In this document: positions 52,863-59,521 of the stretch, one piece after another
How positions within the stretch are numbered: the stretch's first letter is position 1
Layout: each line of letters opens with the position of its first letter
DNA from: Solirubrum koreensis
GTDB taxonomy: Bacteria > Bacteroidota > Bacteroidia > Cytophagales > Hymenobacteraceae
Reading direction: 5' to 3'
NCBI RefSeq assembly: GCF_039541855.1
Contig: NZ_BAABHA010000015.1
Coordinates: 744,001-808,000 of the forward strand
DNA length: 64,000 nt
The notes under the pieces: model-generated
The model's database searches: none
What the model was told of the DNA's origin: nothing
Seen by the model: only the letters and a program-made list of their open reading frames with translations
Translations under genes and position numbers: made by a program

Positions 52863-53507
52863 ATGAAGGTCCTAGTAGCCTGCGAGTACTCCGGCATTGT
52901 GCGCGATGCGTTCCTGGCGGCCGGGCATGATGCCATGAGCTGCGACCTGCTGCCCACGGAAAGCCCCGGCCCGCACTACCAGGGCGACGTGCGCGATATT
53001 CTGCACAACGGCTGGGACCTGCTCATTGCCCACCCGGAATGCACTTACCTGACCATAAGCGCAAACGGCTGGCTGAAAGAGCAGCCACCGCGCAAGTCGG
53101 GGGCACTGGTGGGGGCCGCCCGGCTGGCTGCCCAGGAAGAGGCCGCGGCGTTCTTCATGGAAATGATTAACGCCCCGGTTCCCCGCATTGCGGTGGAAAA
53201 CCCGATAGGCATTATGAGCACCCTCTACCAGCCGCCCAGTCAGATTATTCAGCCCTGGCAGTTCGGCCACGGCGAAACGAAAGGCACCTGCCTGTGGCTG
53301 AAGAATCTTCCTGGATTACTGGCCACTGACATCGTGCCGGGCCGGGAGCCTAAAACACACTTTACAGGCCCTGGAAAAACCTTACAGGACCGTCGAAAAG
53401 CCCGCTCTAAGTTCTTCCCCGGCATTGCCGCCGCCATGGCTGCCCAATGGGGAGACCCCGAACGACTCGCCCGCCTGGGCATTCAACAACAACTCTTTGC
53501 CGCGTGA
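52863..53507 (+). CDS. phage cytosine-methyltransferase-like protein with altered PC motif
   Basis: The 214-residue protein starts MKVLVACEYSGIVRDAFLA and continues AGHDAMSCDLLPTES, GPHYQGDVRDIL and WDLLIAHPECTYL. This is the SAM-binding and catalytic order of a family of short phage proteins related to C5-cytosine methyltransferases. The expected PPC is PEC here, keeping the Cys. The PRIAVENPIGIM segment matches the ENV-like motif IV. The target-recognition region is minimal. It may methylate DNA or be a decayed relative; the family assignment is by motif order only. Confidence 0.75.
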   Translation: MKVLVACEYSGIVRDAFLAAGHDAMSCDLLPTESPGPHYQGDVRDILHNGWDLLIAHPECTYLTISANGWLKEQPPRKSGALVGAARLAAQEEAAAFFMEMINAPVPRIAVENPIGIMSTLYQPPSQIIQPWQFGHGETKGTCLWLKNLPGLLATDIVPGREPKTHFTGPGKTLQDRRKARSKFFPGIAAAMAAQWGDPERLARLGIQQQLFAA

Positions 53508-53580
53508 GATACCGCCCCAAACCCCGCCCCGGCATTGCCCGGCCCTGCATCCTCTCCCTTCACGAACAACGCTCTTAGCC

Positions 53581-53829
53581 ATGGAACGCCACGCCTACGA
53601 CAGTGAATTCTTCTACGACGCGACCCGGCCCACGCTGCCGCCCGCCGTCGATAACCGCTACCTGAGCCGCCCCAAACGCAGCAAGAAAGCCAAGCACCGC
53701 CGGGGTGTGCAAGCCAGCCTCTTAGCTCTCGGCATTGCCGCCCTGCTCTATTTGCTCGGCTACGTGGTGCCCGAGGGCAACCCCCACAGCCTGAGCCTCT
53801 CCCAAGTGGAAGCCCCGCACCCCCGGTAG
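53581..53829 (+). CDS. small single-span membrane protein
   Basis: The 82-residue protein has a basic cytosolic half (RPKRSKKAKHRRG), one membrane helix (about residues 44-63, SLLALGIAALLYLLGYVV) and a short outer tail. It is 2 bp upstream of the first PP-loop gene. Function unknown. Confidence 0.65.
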   Translation: MERHAYDSEFFYDATRPTLPPAVDNRYLSRPKRSKKAKHRRGVQASLLALGIAALLYLLGYVVPEGNPHSLSLSQVEAPHPR

Positions 53830-53831
53830 CC

Positions 53832-54620
53832 ATGAAGCGCTTCATTGCTTTCTCGCTCGGGGTCGAATCGACCACCATGTGCTTGCTCTACGGCAAGGGG
53901 GCCACGGCCATTTTCACCGACACGGGTTCCGAACACCAGGAACTCTACGCCCGGCTGCAGTTCGTGGAAGCCGCCCTGAAAGCCCACCACGGCGGCGACT
54001 TCGAGCTGCAAGTCCTTAAGCCGGCCAAGGTGGTGAACGGGGTGCTGTGCCACTCGCTCGGGGAGGCCATTGAAGCCAAGAAGTTCATGCCCTCGGGCCA
54101 GCAACGCTTCTGCACCGTCGAGTGGAAGATCAAGCCGATGGACGCCTTCCTCAAAAGCCAAGGGCCGTGCGAACTGCTCATCGGCTTCAACGCCGACGAA
54201 GAACCCGGCCAAGACCGCACGGGCAATCTGATGCGCTGCAAGAACGTGCAGTACCGCTACCCGCTCTACGAAGACGGCTACACCCGCGCCGACTGCAAAG
54301 CCTTGCTTGCCCAGCACGGGCTCGAACCCGACTACCCGGTCTACATGGCGCGGGGCGGGTGCAAGTGGTGCCCCTTCAAGAGCATCCGCGAATACAAGGC
54401 CATGTACTTTCTGGACCGCAACACCTTCAACGAAGGCCGGGCGATGGAAGAACGGATACAAGACCGCCGCGCCAAGTTCTTCGCCATCAGTTCCTCGGGC
54501 CGCTCCTTTCAAAGCATTGCCGAGGAATGCGAAAACAGCCTCTTCGACGCCGCCGAAATGGCCTTGGTCTACAAACAAGTCAAAGCCGCCCCGTCCTGCG
54601 GGGCCTTTTGCCACCGCTAA
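53832..54620 (+). CDS. PP-loop (PAPS reductase-like) ATPase, copy 1
   Basis: The 262-residue protein has a PP-loop variant SLGVESTT at residues 8-15 (family pattern SGGxDS), an IFTDTGSEH block, and RFCTVEWKIKP near residue 95, the motif seen in phage PAPS-reductase/adenine-nucleotide alpha-hydrolase proteins. Cys pairs GGCKWCPF and SCGAFC could bind an iron-sulphur cluster or zinc. Such proteins activate a substrate with ATP and transfer sulphur or amide groups; a DNA- or tRNA-modifying role is possible. A second member lies at 58149. Confidence 0.82.
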   Translation: MKRFIAFSLGVESTTMCLLYGKGATAIFTDTGSEHQELYARLQFVEAALKAHHGGDFELQVLKPAKVVNGVLCHSLGEAIEAKKFMPSGQQRFCTVEWKIKPMDAFLKSQGPCELLIGFNADEEPGQDRTGNLMRCKNVQYRYPLYEDGYTRADCKALLAQHGLEPDYPVYMARGGCKWCPFKSIREYKAMYFLDRNTFNEGRAMEERIQDRRAKFFAISSSGRSFQSIAEECENSLFDAAEMALVYKQVKAAPSCGAFCHR

Positions 54621-54622
54621 CG

Positions 54623-54802
54623 ATGAAAGCCCAGCTCCGCGCCGCCATCCGCGCCTGTGTGCCGGGTTGCCCCGACTGGATACACGCGGTCACCGCCTAC
54701 GGGCGCCGCGCTCGACTGCAAACCGCCTTTCTCTCGCCCCGCCATGAACCTAGACGACCTCAAAGCCTACTTACCCGCCGCCAAACGACACCTGCTCGAT
54801 AA
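54623..54802 (+). CDS. possible short overlapping ORF
   Basis: Fifty-nine residues open 2 bp after the PP-loop stop, in operon position, but the last 59 bp overlap the next gene in another frame and that part looks like a shadow. The early portion (MKAQLRAAIRACVPGCPDWI) is plausible. Confidence 0.35.
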   Translation: MKAQLRAAIRACVPGCPDWIHAVTAYGRRARLQTAFLSPRHEPRRPQSLLTRRQTTPAR

Positions 54803-55256
54803 AGCCTACGCGTTGGGCGAGAACGAAGCCGGCCTGAAGCTGCTCAGCAAGCCCAGCCCAGCTGTGATGAGCCCGGCCGCCTTGCCCGAACTGCAGCGCA
54901 ACATCATGCTGCACGCCCTGCTGCTCAACACGCAGTACCTGCACGCGGAATGGTACCACCCCGACCTGCGGCACTCCGACAAGCTGCGCATCGGGCAAAT
55001 CAAACAGAGCACGCTCAACCACTTCAACTACCTGGTGGATGTGCTGACCCCCATGCTGCGGATCAAAGACAGCCACGGGGAGCTAACCGACCAGGAAGCC
55101 ACCAAACACTACCTGGAATCCTTTCGGGTGCTGATCTGGGAGCTGTGCGATACGCTGCTGGGCTCGGATGATCCGGTGCGCTTCGTCGCCATGATGAAGC
55201 TGATTGCAAGCGGGGTGGCCCGCATCGAAGAAGAAACCGAACCCTTAGCCGCTTAA
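54744..55256 (+). CDS. phage protein of unknown function
   Basis: The 170-residue helical protein (LPAAKRHLLDKAYALGENEA, TLNHFNYLVDVLTPMLRI) contains a DLRHSDKLRIGQ block reminiscent of small DNA-replication accessory proteins, but no family is assigned. ATG at 54744 is preceded by GCC, the spacing used by many neighbours. Confidence 0.68.
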   Translation: MNLDDLKAYLPAAKRHLLDKAYALGENEAGLKLLSKPSPAVMSPAALPELQRNIMLHALLLNTQYLHAEWYHPDLRHSDKLRIGQIKQSTLNHFNYLVDVLTPMLRIKDSHGELTDQEATKHYLESFRVLIWELCDTLLGSDDPVRFVAMMKLIASGVARIEEETEPLAA

Positions 55257-55260
55257 TCAG

Positions 55261-55464
55261 ATGAGCACGCCCACTTACAGCCTGCGCAGCACCCTGCGCA
55301 ATTACCACGACCGCAACCTGCAACTGATGGAAGCCGACGAGTTTCGGACCCTACAACAGAAAGTGCAGCGGTTTTCGCCCGACGCCACCGCTCCCTTGGC
55401 CGTGCGCCTGCTGCATACGCGGGTGCAGAACGAAGTAGAACGCCGCCAAACCCAACTCTTTTAA
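55261..55464 (+). CDS. small phage protein
   Basis: The 67-residue basic helical protein (RNYHDRNLQLMEADEFRTLQ) has no recognised family. It is 4 bp after the preceding gene. Confidence 0.6.
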   Translation: MSTPTYSLRSTLRNYHDRNLQLMEADEFRTLQQKVQRFSPDATAPLAVRLLHTRVQNEVERRQTQLF

Positions 55465-55474
55465 TAGTACCACC

Positions 55475-55894
55475 ATGCACGAATTTTTCAAAGGCGCTTA
55501 CTACCTCGGTATCGGGGTGTTCTTCATCATGGAGTTGGCCATTGCCCGCAACGCCGGCAAGTACAACCGGGTCTTGAAAACCGAGATAACCAAGGATGCC
55601 GAGTGGGCAGACCGCCCCGAGGACGAGCGCAATAAGCTCATGCTCGGCTGTTTTGGCCTGGTGTATCTGGTGTGGGTGCTGTTGGGGCTTACCAGCTACA
55701 ACTACATGGTGTTTACGGGCTTGGTCGCCATTATGGTGGGGGCCATGCTCATTCCCAAAGCCGTGCGCTTTACGTGGGGGTACCGCATCATCGACGGGCT
55801 GGTATCGGCCGCGCTGCTGCTGTTTGCCATCCTGAACACCTACCACCTGCACATAGAGGTTACGCCGGCCATGGTGCTGGCTTGGTTCAAGTAA
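55475..55894 (+). CDS. phage-encoded four-helix membrane protein
   Basis: The 139-residue protein has membrane segments at about 8-24, 57-73, 78-95 and 105-121 and a hydrophilic loop (NRVLKTEITKDAEWADR). It could be superinfection-exclusion or holin-like; no family is recognised. It is the last gene before the first duplicated module. Confidence 0.65.
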   Translation: MHEFFKGAYYLGIGVFFIMELAIARNAGKYNRVLKTEITKDAEWADRPEDERNKLMLGCFGLVYLVWVLLGLTSYNYMVFTGLVAIMVGAMLIPKAVRFTWGYRIIDGLVSAALLLFAILNTYHLHIEVTPAMVLAWFK

Positions 55895-55911
55895 CAGCCC
55901 TGCTCTCCCCT

Positions 55912-55939
55912 CCTAGCCGCTACGGGGAAGGGGGGAGGG
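55912..55939. repeat. G-rich module-end repeat, copy 1
   Basis: Twenty-eight bp starting CCTAGCCGCTACGGGGAAGG and covering the stop of the minus-strand regulator gene; identical to 57806-57833. Confidence 0.8.
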
Positions 55940-56129
55940 CGATGGGGCCGTGCTTGGCTTCGTGTTCATCGACCAAATCCAACATCGCACCCCGCAGAAT
56001 AGCCGCTAGGTCAGTGCCTTTGCGGTCGGCCGCAATCATGGCTTTCTCCTTTAAGTCATAGTCTACCCGCAGCGGGTAGGTAACCTGGTTGACCAGTTTG
56101 GGACGGCGGGGCAAAGCTAGGGTTCGCAT
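55920..56129 (-). CDS. ribbon-helix-helix-like repressor, module A
   Basis: The 69-residue protein has a strand (VTYPLRVDYDLKEKAMIAAD) followed by two helices (GTDLAAILRGAMLDLVDEHE), the Arc/MetJ or CopG layout. The tail HGPIALPPSP is shared with the module B protein at 57814. It faces plus-strand genes across palindromic repeats overlapping their promoter, so it most likely represses them and itself. ATG at 56129 is preferred over GTG at 56153. Confidence 0.75.
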   Translation of the reverse strand: MRTLALPRRPKLVNQVTYPLRVDYDLKEKAMIAADRKGTDLAAILRGAMLDLVDEHEAKHGPIALPPSP

Positions 56130-56145
56130 GGTGTAGGGCGCTAAT

Positions 56146-56193
56146 GTATGCACAAGATACGCATAAAATAGATACGCGTATATCTTGCATACA
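56146..56193. promoter_or_regulatory. module A operator repeats
   Basis: GTATGCACAAGATACGC (56146-56162) faces a similar inverted arm GCGTATATCTTGCATAC (56176-56192). GATACGC also repeats directly at 56156 and 56171. The second arm overlaps the -33 box of the promoter. Confidence 0.65.
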
Positions 56194-56215
56194 TACTGTA
56201 TATACGTTATCTTTG
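56185..56215 (+). promoter_or_regulatory. module A promoter
   Basis: TTGC at 56185-56188, 19 bp, then TATCTTTG at 56208-56215. Confidence 0.65.
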
Positions 56216-56231
56216 AGAAAGACCTTCAGAC

Positions 56232-56561
56232 ATGAGCCAACAACAGACTGCCACCGCTTTTATGCGGATCAAGCACATCAAGTTCACGCACATCCTGTTG
56301 CCCCACATCCTTCAACTTATTCAACAGGACCACCCGCGCAAAAAGCACCCGGTGGCGTCCATCAAAGTCAAGTTCAGCGACAACGGCGAAGTCTACGGGG
56401 CCGATGTGCGGCTTGCTGGCGACACGTTGGCCTTCGTCTCCCTTCCCGAAGGCAAGCTGCACGAGAAGGTTATCCGGCTGAATGACGAGGTGAAACAATA
56501 CCTCCTTCAAGCCTGCAAGGAAGCCGGGCGAATTGTCCAACCCATTGAAGTTCTGCACTAA
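56232..56561 (+). CDS. module A protein of unknown function
   Basis: The 109-residue protein has strands in the centre (HPVASIKVKFSDNGEVYGAD, VRLAGDTLAFVSLPEGKL) and helices at both ends. No family is recognised. First gene after the module A promoter. Confidence 0.7.
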   Translation: MSQQQTATAFMRIKHIKFTHILLPHILQLIQQDHPRKKHPVASIKVKFSDNGEVYGADVRLAGDTLAFVSLPEGKLHEKVIRLNDEVKQYLLQACKEAGRIVQPIEVLH

Positions 56562-56582
56562 TCAACACGCACCGGTCAACTC

Positions 56583-56840
56583 ATGAGCAAGCCCCTTGAC
56601 CTGCGAAGCTTAGACACCCGATGCGGTGGCACGGGCTTTCTGACGTGCGAATGCGGTGGCGACTTCTGCTGCTGCGCCCTAAACGGCGGCTTGCAGTGCG
56701 GCGGTTGTCCGGACTGCGACGAAGACGAGGCTGATGCTTACTACGGGGCCAACTACATGCCCGATTGCGAACGGTGCGGAGAAGAACTAGCCCACAACAT
56801 GCACTGCCACGCCTGCGGACTAAACAACAACCCATCATGA
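56583..56840 (+). CDS. cysteine-rich zinc-ribbon protein, module A
   Basis: The 85-residue protein has 13 Cys. The N-terminal half (CECGGDFCCCALNGGLQCGG) is a Cys cluster; the C-terminal half is a zinc ribbon CERCGEELAHNMHCHACG. That ribbon motif recurs in the module B protein at 58942 (CVTCGDELAPDGSCYQC). ATGA overlap links it to the next gene. Confidence 0.72.
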   Translation: MSKPLDLRSLDTRCGGTGFLTCECGGDFCCCALNGGLQCGGCPDCDEDEADAYYGANYMPDCERCGEELAHNMHCHACGLNNNPS

Positions 56841-57085
56841 TAACGGCCGGAACCCGCCTCTTCGTTGTGCAAAAAGCCGAATTGGCTACGCACTTACAAC
56901 TCGTTGGAAAGCATATCACCAAAGCGCTATGCGGGGCGGACCCCGGTCTTTACCCTTCCTATTGCCTCATAGCCGTGGTGCGAAAGGGAGGCCGGCTGGA
57001 ATACTGTCATGATCGGTTTGGCTGTCTGCACCATGTCGATTGCAAACGCTGCCAAGCCATTTACGCTAAGCAAACAGCCCGATGA
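56837..57085 (+). CDS. small Cys/His-containing phage protein
   Basis: The 82-residue protein has a C-terminal Cys/His cluster (CHDRFGCLHHVDCKRC) that could bind zinc. ATGA overlaps at both ends couple it to the zinc-ribbon and HNH genes. Confidence 0.68.
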   Translation: MITAGTRLFVVQKAELATHLQLVGKHITKALCGADPGLYPSYCLIAVVRKGGRLEYCHDRFGCLHHVDCKRCQAIYAKQTAR

Positions 57086-57810
57086 ACCGCCGCGCCCCTC
57101 TTCCCCGCCCCACCCAACGACTAGCCCGCACCACTCCCTTACGCCCCGTATCCGCCAAGCAGCGGGGGGCGAAGGGAAGACTGGGCAACGCCTACCGCGT
57201 GGTCGATGCCGGCCCGCGCGCCTGCTTTGCCTGTGGCAGCTCGTTTCAGCTGACCCACTCGCATACGCTGACCCAAAAGCAATTCCCTCGCCACGCCGCC
57301 AACCCGGCCAACGTGGTGCTGGAGTGTATCGGGTGCCATGCCCTGTATGAGCACAACAAGGCCGGGTATGCCCTGCGCTTCCCCGAAGCCCGCCGTCATT
57401 GCCCACAAGCGCAAGCCCTGCGGCAAAGAGAAGACCGCAGGCAGCCGCAAGCCGGTGGCGCCGGTAGCGACAGTAACGCCTTGGTACAAGGAACCGATGG
57501 GCAGCCCGGCCTACAAAGCCGGGGAGGCCCAATACTTCGCCGGCAAGCAACGCACCACCATCATCGACCAGTGCGGACGCCCCGCCACGGTCTATTCCAA
57601 CCCCATCCGGTAATGATCCCCCGCACCATCTACACCGCCGTGCTCGACTACCAGCTGCGGCCCGACACGCTCACCGACTACCTGCGCCGCTCCGCCACGC
57701 CCGCCGAACGCGCCGCCTACAACGCCGCCACGGCACCGGGACAGCCCAAAGCGGGGTATCCGCGCACGGTGCAGGCCCTGAAATCCTTGGCTGCCGCTCT
57801 CCCCGCCTAG
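57082..57810 (+). CDS. HNH-type nuclease, module A copy, chimeric after residue 103
   Basis: The open frame of 242 residues begins MNRRAPLPRPTQ. Residues about 16-103 are encoded by the 264-bp repeat shared with the module B gene, with CFACGSSFQLTHSHTL, LECIGCHALYEH and two Cys pairs giving a zinc-stabilised HNH core. After residue 103 the sequence becomes Arg/His/Gln-rich (RRHCPQAQALRQREDRRQPQ), looks out of frame, and only becomes protein-like again near residue 178. The intact copy ends in QALKHPNLFTV. This copy is probably a recombination product; residual nuclease activity is uncertain. Confidence 0.6.
   Translation: MNRRAPLPRPTQRLARTTPLRPVSAKQRGAKGRLGNAYRVVDAGPRACFACGSSFQLTHSHTLTQKQFPRHAANPANVVLECIGCHALYEHNKAGYALRFPEARRHCPQAQALRQREDRRQPQAGGAGSDSNALVQGTDGQPGLQSRGGPILRRQATHHHHRPVRTPRHGLFQPHPVMIPRTIYTAVLDYQLRPDTLTDYLRRSATPAERAAYNAATAPGQPKAGYPRTVQALKSLAAALPA
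57127..57390 (+). repeat. 264-bp perfect direct repeat, copy 1
   Basis: Identical base for base with 59168-59431, spaced 2041 bp. It encodes the HNH core and ends exactly where the two HNH genes diverge. Confidence 0.95.
57391..57613 (+). pseudogene. out-of-frame gene fragment after the HNH junction
   Basis: In a frame shifted from the HNH ORF, 57391-57613 reads as plausible protein (HKRKPCGKEKTAGSRK, AYKAGEAQYFAGKQRTTIID, ending in a TAA shared with the next ATG). It has no natural start except an internal ATG at 57497. It looks like the tail of a gene whose front was replaced by the HNH repeat. Confidence 0.5.
57613..57810 (+). CDS. possible small phage protein overlapping the chimeric ORF
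   Basis: Sixty-five residues (MIPRTIYTAVLDYQLRPDTL, then RRSATPAERAAYNAAT) start inside the TAA of the preceding fragment (TAATG) and end at the module-end repeat. It shares its frame with the chimeric HNH ORF, so only one reading can be right; the coupled-start spacing favours a separate gene. Confidence 0.5.
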   Translation: MIPRTIYTAVLDYQLRPDTLTDYLRRSATPAERAAYNAATAPGQPKAGYPRTVQALKSLAAALPA

Positions 57811-57833
57811 CCGCTACGGGGAAGGGGGGAGGG
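57806..57833. repeat. G-rich module-end repeat, copy 2
   Basis: Exact copy of 55912-55939. With the preceding CTCCCCG it can form a CCCCG/CGGGG hairpin between convergent genes. Confidence 0.8.
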
Positions 57834-58032
57834 GTGGGAGGGTGATGGGGCCGTGGGCTGCCTCGTAGGACGCCACAAAGTCCTCCATGAAGCCCACTAC
57901 CTGCTTCGTGGCGTCGGTGCGCTGCTTCTCACAGGCATAGGCAAACTTCTCCCGCAGCGTCTCCGACACGCGGTAATTGGCATTCACCTTCTTCTCGGCT
58001 GGCTTGGGGCGGGGCAATGTCTGGACGCACAT
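57814..58032 (-). CDS. ribbon-helix-helix-like repressor, module B
   Basis: The 72-residue protein is related in layout to the module A regulator: basic N-terminus (TLPRPKPAEKKVNANYRV), two helices (ETLREKFAYACEKQRTDA, KQVVGFMEDFVASYEAA) and shared tail HGPITLPP. It is divergent from the PP-loop gene across an inverted repeat overlapping the promoter, so it is likely a local repressor. Confidence 0.75.
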   Translation of the reverse strand: MCVQTLPRPKPAEKKVNANYRVSETLREKFAYACEKQRTDATKQVVGFMEDFVASYEAAHGPITLPPLPPSP

Positions 58033-58057
58033 GGTGAGGCGGGCAAAAGTAGGTTGT

Positions 58058-58116
58058 GTAACGCAAATATAGTCAGAAAGAAGATAGCGTAAAGCATTGT
58101 AATGTTAATGCGTTAC
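58058..58116. promoter_or_regulatory. module B operator repeats
   Basis: GTAACGCA (58058-58065) and its inverse TGCGTTAC (58109-58116), with the related AGCGTAA at about 58086, surround the -33 box of the promoter. Confidence 0.6.
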
Positions 58117-58126
58117 GTTATCTTTG
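58096..58126 (+). promoter_or_regulatory. module B promoter
   Basis: ATTG at 58096-58099, 19 bp, then TATCTTTG at 58119-58126. It is 22 bp before the PP-loop start. Confidence 0.65.
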
Positions 58127-58148
58127 GCTTAAGCAATCAAGCTCCACT

Positions 58149-58940
58149 ATGAGCACTCCAAGAGTCATATCAAATAGCGGCGGTCGCACCTCTGGCATGA
58201 TGACGCTGCTGGAAATGGAGAAGGGGTTAGGGCCTGACGACTTCGTGATTTTCTGCAACACGGGCCTAGAGGACGAGGGAACGCTCAAGTTCCTTCACCA
58301 GCAGCAAACCATTCTGGGTGTCCCGCTGCGCTGGATAGAGTACTGCCGCTTTCACAAGTGGAAGGAAGTCACCTACGAAACAGCCAGCCGCAACGCGGAG
58401 CCCTTCATCATGATGATGCTAGCCAAGCAAGCCGTCCCTTCCGGGCACATGGGCCGCTTCTGCACCACCGAGCTGAAGATAAAGACCAAGATAGCCTTCA
58501 TGCGCAGCCAGGGGCACCGCTACTTCGAAGCGGTAATCGGCATCCGAGCTGACGAGCCCACGCGGCACTTCACGGGCAAAGAGTCGGCAGACAAATGGCA
58601 TCACGTTGCCCACCCGCTCTACCATGGAGGCATTACCAAACCCGATGTGCTGGACTTCTGGAAAGCACAGCCCTTTGACTTGGACATCCACCCGCTAGAT
58701 GGCAACTGCGTCCTGTGCTTTCAAAAAGGAGCCGGCAAGAAGGTAGCCATCCTCCAACGCCGGCCCGAGTTGCGCACGGGCTTTTACCTCGACACGGAAG
58801 ACGCAATGGGCCACCCGTGGAGCACCCGCTACGCCATGCAGGACTTGGTTGATCGCGCTCAGAGGGCCAACACCCAAACCTCCATTGAGTTCTGGGAGGC
58901 GCAAGACGAGCCCAGCATCAGTTGTTTTTGCACCGATTGA
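58149..58940 (+). CDS. PP-loop (PAPS reductase-like) ATPase, copy 2
   Basis: The 263-residue protein has a glycine-rich PP-loop variant SGGRTSGMM (about 9-17), FCNTGLEDEGTL, RFCTTELKIKTK near residue 105 and VIGIRADEP. Cys sites are GNCVLCFQKGAGKK and SCFCTD. It shares the RFCTxExKIK motif and order with the copy at 53832, but the rest is diverged. Likely activates a substrate with ATP for sulphur or nucleophile transfer. It leads the module B operon under a local repressor, unlike copy 1, which is in the main early run. Confidence 0.85.
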   Translation: MSTPRVISNSGGRTSGMMTLLEMEKGLGPDDFVIFCNTGLEDEGTLKFLHQQQTILGVPLRWIEYCRFHKWKEVTYETASRNAEPFIMMMLAKQAVPSGHMGRFCTTELKIKTKIAFMRSQGHRYFEAVIGIRADEPTRHFTGKESADKWHHVAHPLYHGGITKPDVLDFWKAQPFDLDIHPLDGNCVLCFQKGAGKKVAILQRRPELRTGFYLDTEDAMGHPWSTRYAMQDLVDRAQRANTQTSIEFWEAQDEPSISCFCTD

Positions 58941-58941
58941 C

Positions 58942-59139
58942 ATGGAGAGCACCCTACATACCCAAGAGCCCGACGCGGCCGAGTGCGTCACGTGTGGCGA
59001 CGAATTGGCACCCGATGGCTCCTGCTACCAATGCGATCCCGCTTGTAGCTACTGTTACACCCGGCCTTGCATTGGCATCTGCCCGACTTCTGAACCCGAT
59101 GGAGAGCCCGCCTACGCCTCCGATGGAGAACCATACTAA
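58942..59139 (+). CDS. zinc-ribbon protein, module B
   Basis: The 65-residue protein has eight Cys in pairs (ECVTCGDELAPDGSCYQC, CSYCYTRPCIGIC) and an acidic tail. The CxxCG(E/D)ELA core matches the module A protein at 56583. One bp after the PP-loop gene, 4 bp before HNH. Confidence 0.7.
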   Translation: MESTLHTQEPDAAECVTCGDELAPDGSCYQCDPACSYCYTRPCIGICPTSEPDGEPAYASDGEPY

Positions 59140-59143
59140 AGCC

Positions 59144-59521
59144 ATGAACCGCCGCACTCCCCTCTCTCGCACCACTCCCTTACGCCCCGTATCCGCCAAG
59201 CAGCGGGGGGCGAAGGGAAGACTGGGCAACGCCTACCGCGTGGTCGATGCCGGCCCGCGCGCCTGCTTTGCCTGTGGCAGCTCGTTTCAGCTGACCCACT
59301 CGCATACGCTGACCCAAAAGCAATTCCCTCGCCACGCCGCCAACCCGGCCAACGTGGTGCTGGAGTGTATCGGGTGCCATGCCCTGTATGAGCACAACAA
59401 GGCCGGGTATGCCCTGCGCTTCCCCGAAGCCTTCGCCGCCAAGTTGGCCACCATCCGACAACTGGAGCCGCAGTACTACGCGCTTCAGGCTTTGAAGCAC
59501 CCTAACCTGTTCACGGTATGA
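59144..59521 (+). CDS. HNH-type nuclease, module B copy
   Basis: The 125-residue protein begins with a short basic N-terminus (MNRRTPLSRTTPLRPVSAKQ) and carries the core CFACGSSFQLTHSHTL and LECIGCHALYEHNK, giving two Cys pairs and conserved His and Asn of an HNH fold. The end (FAAKLATIRQLEPQYYALQA) is a natural helix and the stop overlaps the replication gene as ATGA. This is the intact copy of the gene at 57082. Confidence 0.82.
   Translation: MNRRTPLSRTTPLRPVSAKQRGAKGRLGNAYRVVDAGPRACFACGSSFQLTHSHTLTQKQFPRHAANPANVVLECIGCHALYEHNKAGYALRFPEAFAAKLATIRQLEPQYYALQALKHPNLFTV
59168..59431 (+). repeat. 264-bp perfect direct repeat, copy 2
   Basis: Identical to 57127-57390. Recombination between the copies would delete 2041 bp, including the PP-loop gene and the module B regulator. 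Confidence 0.95.
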
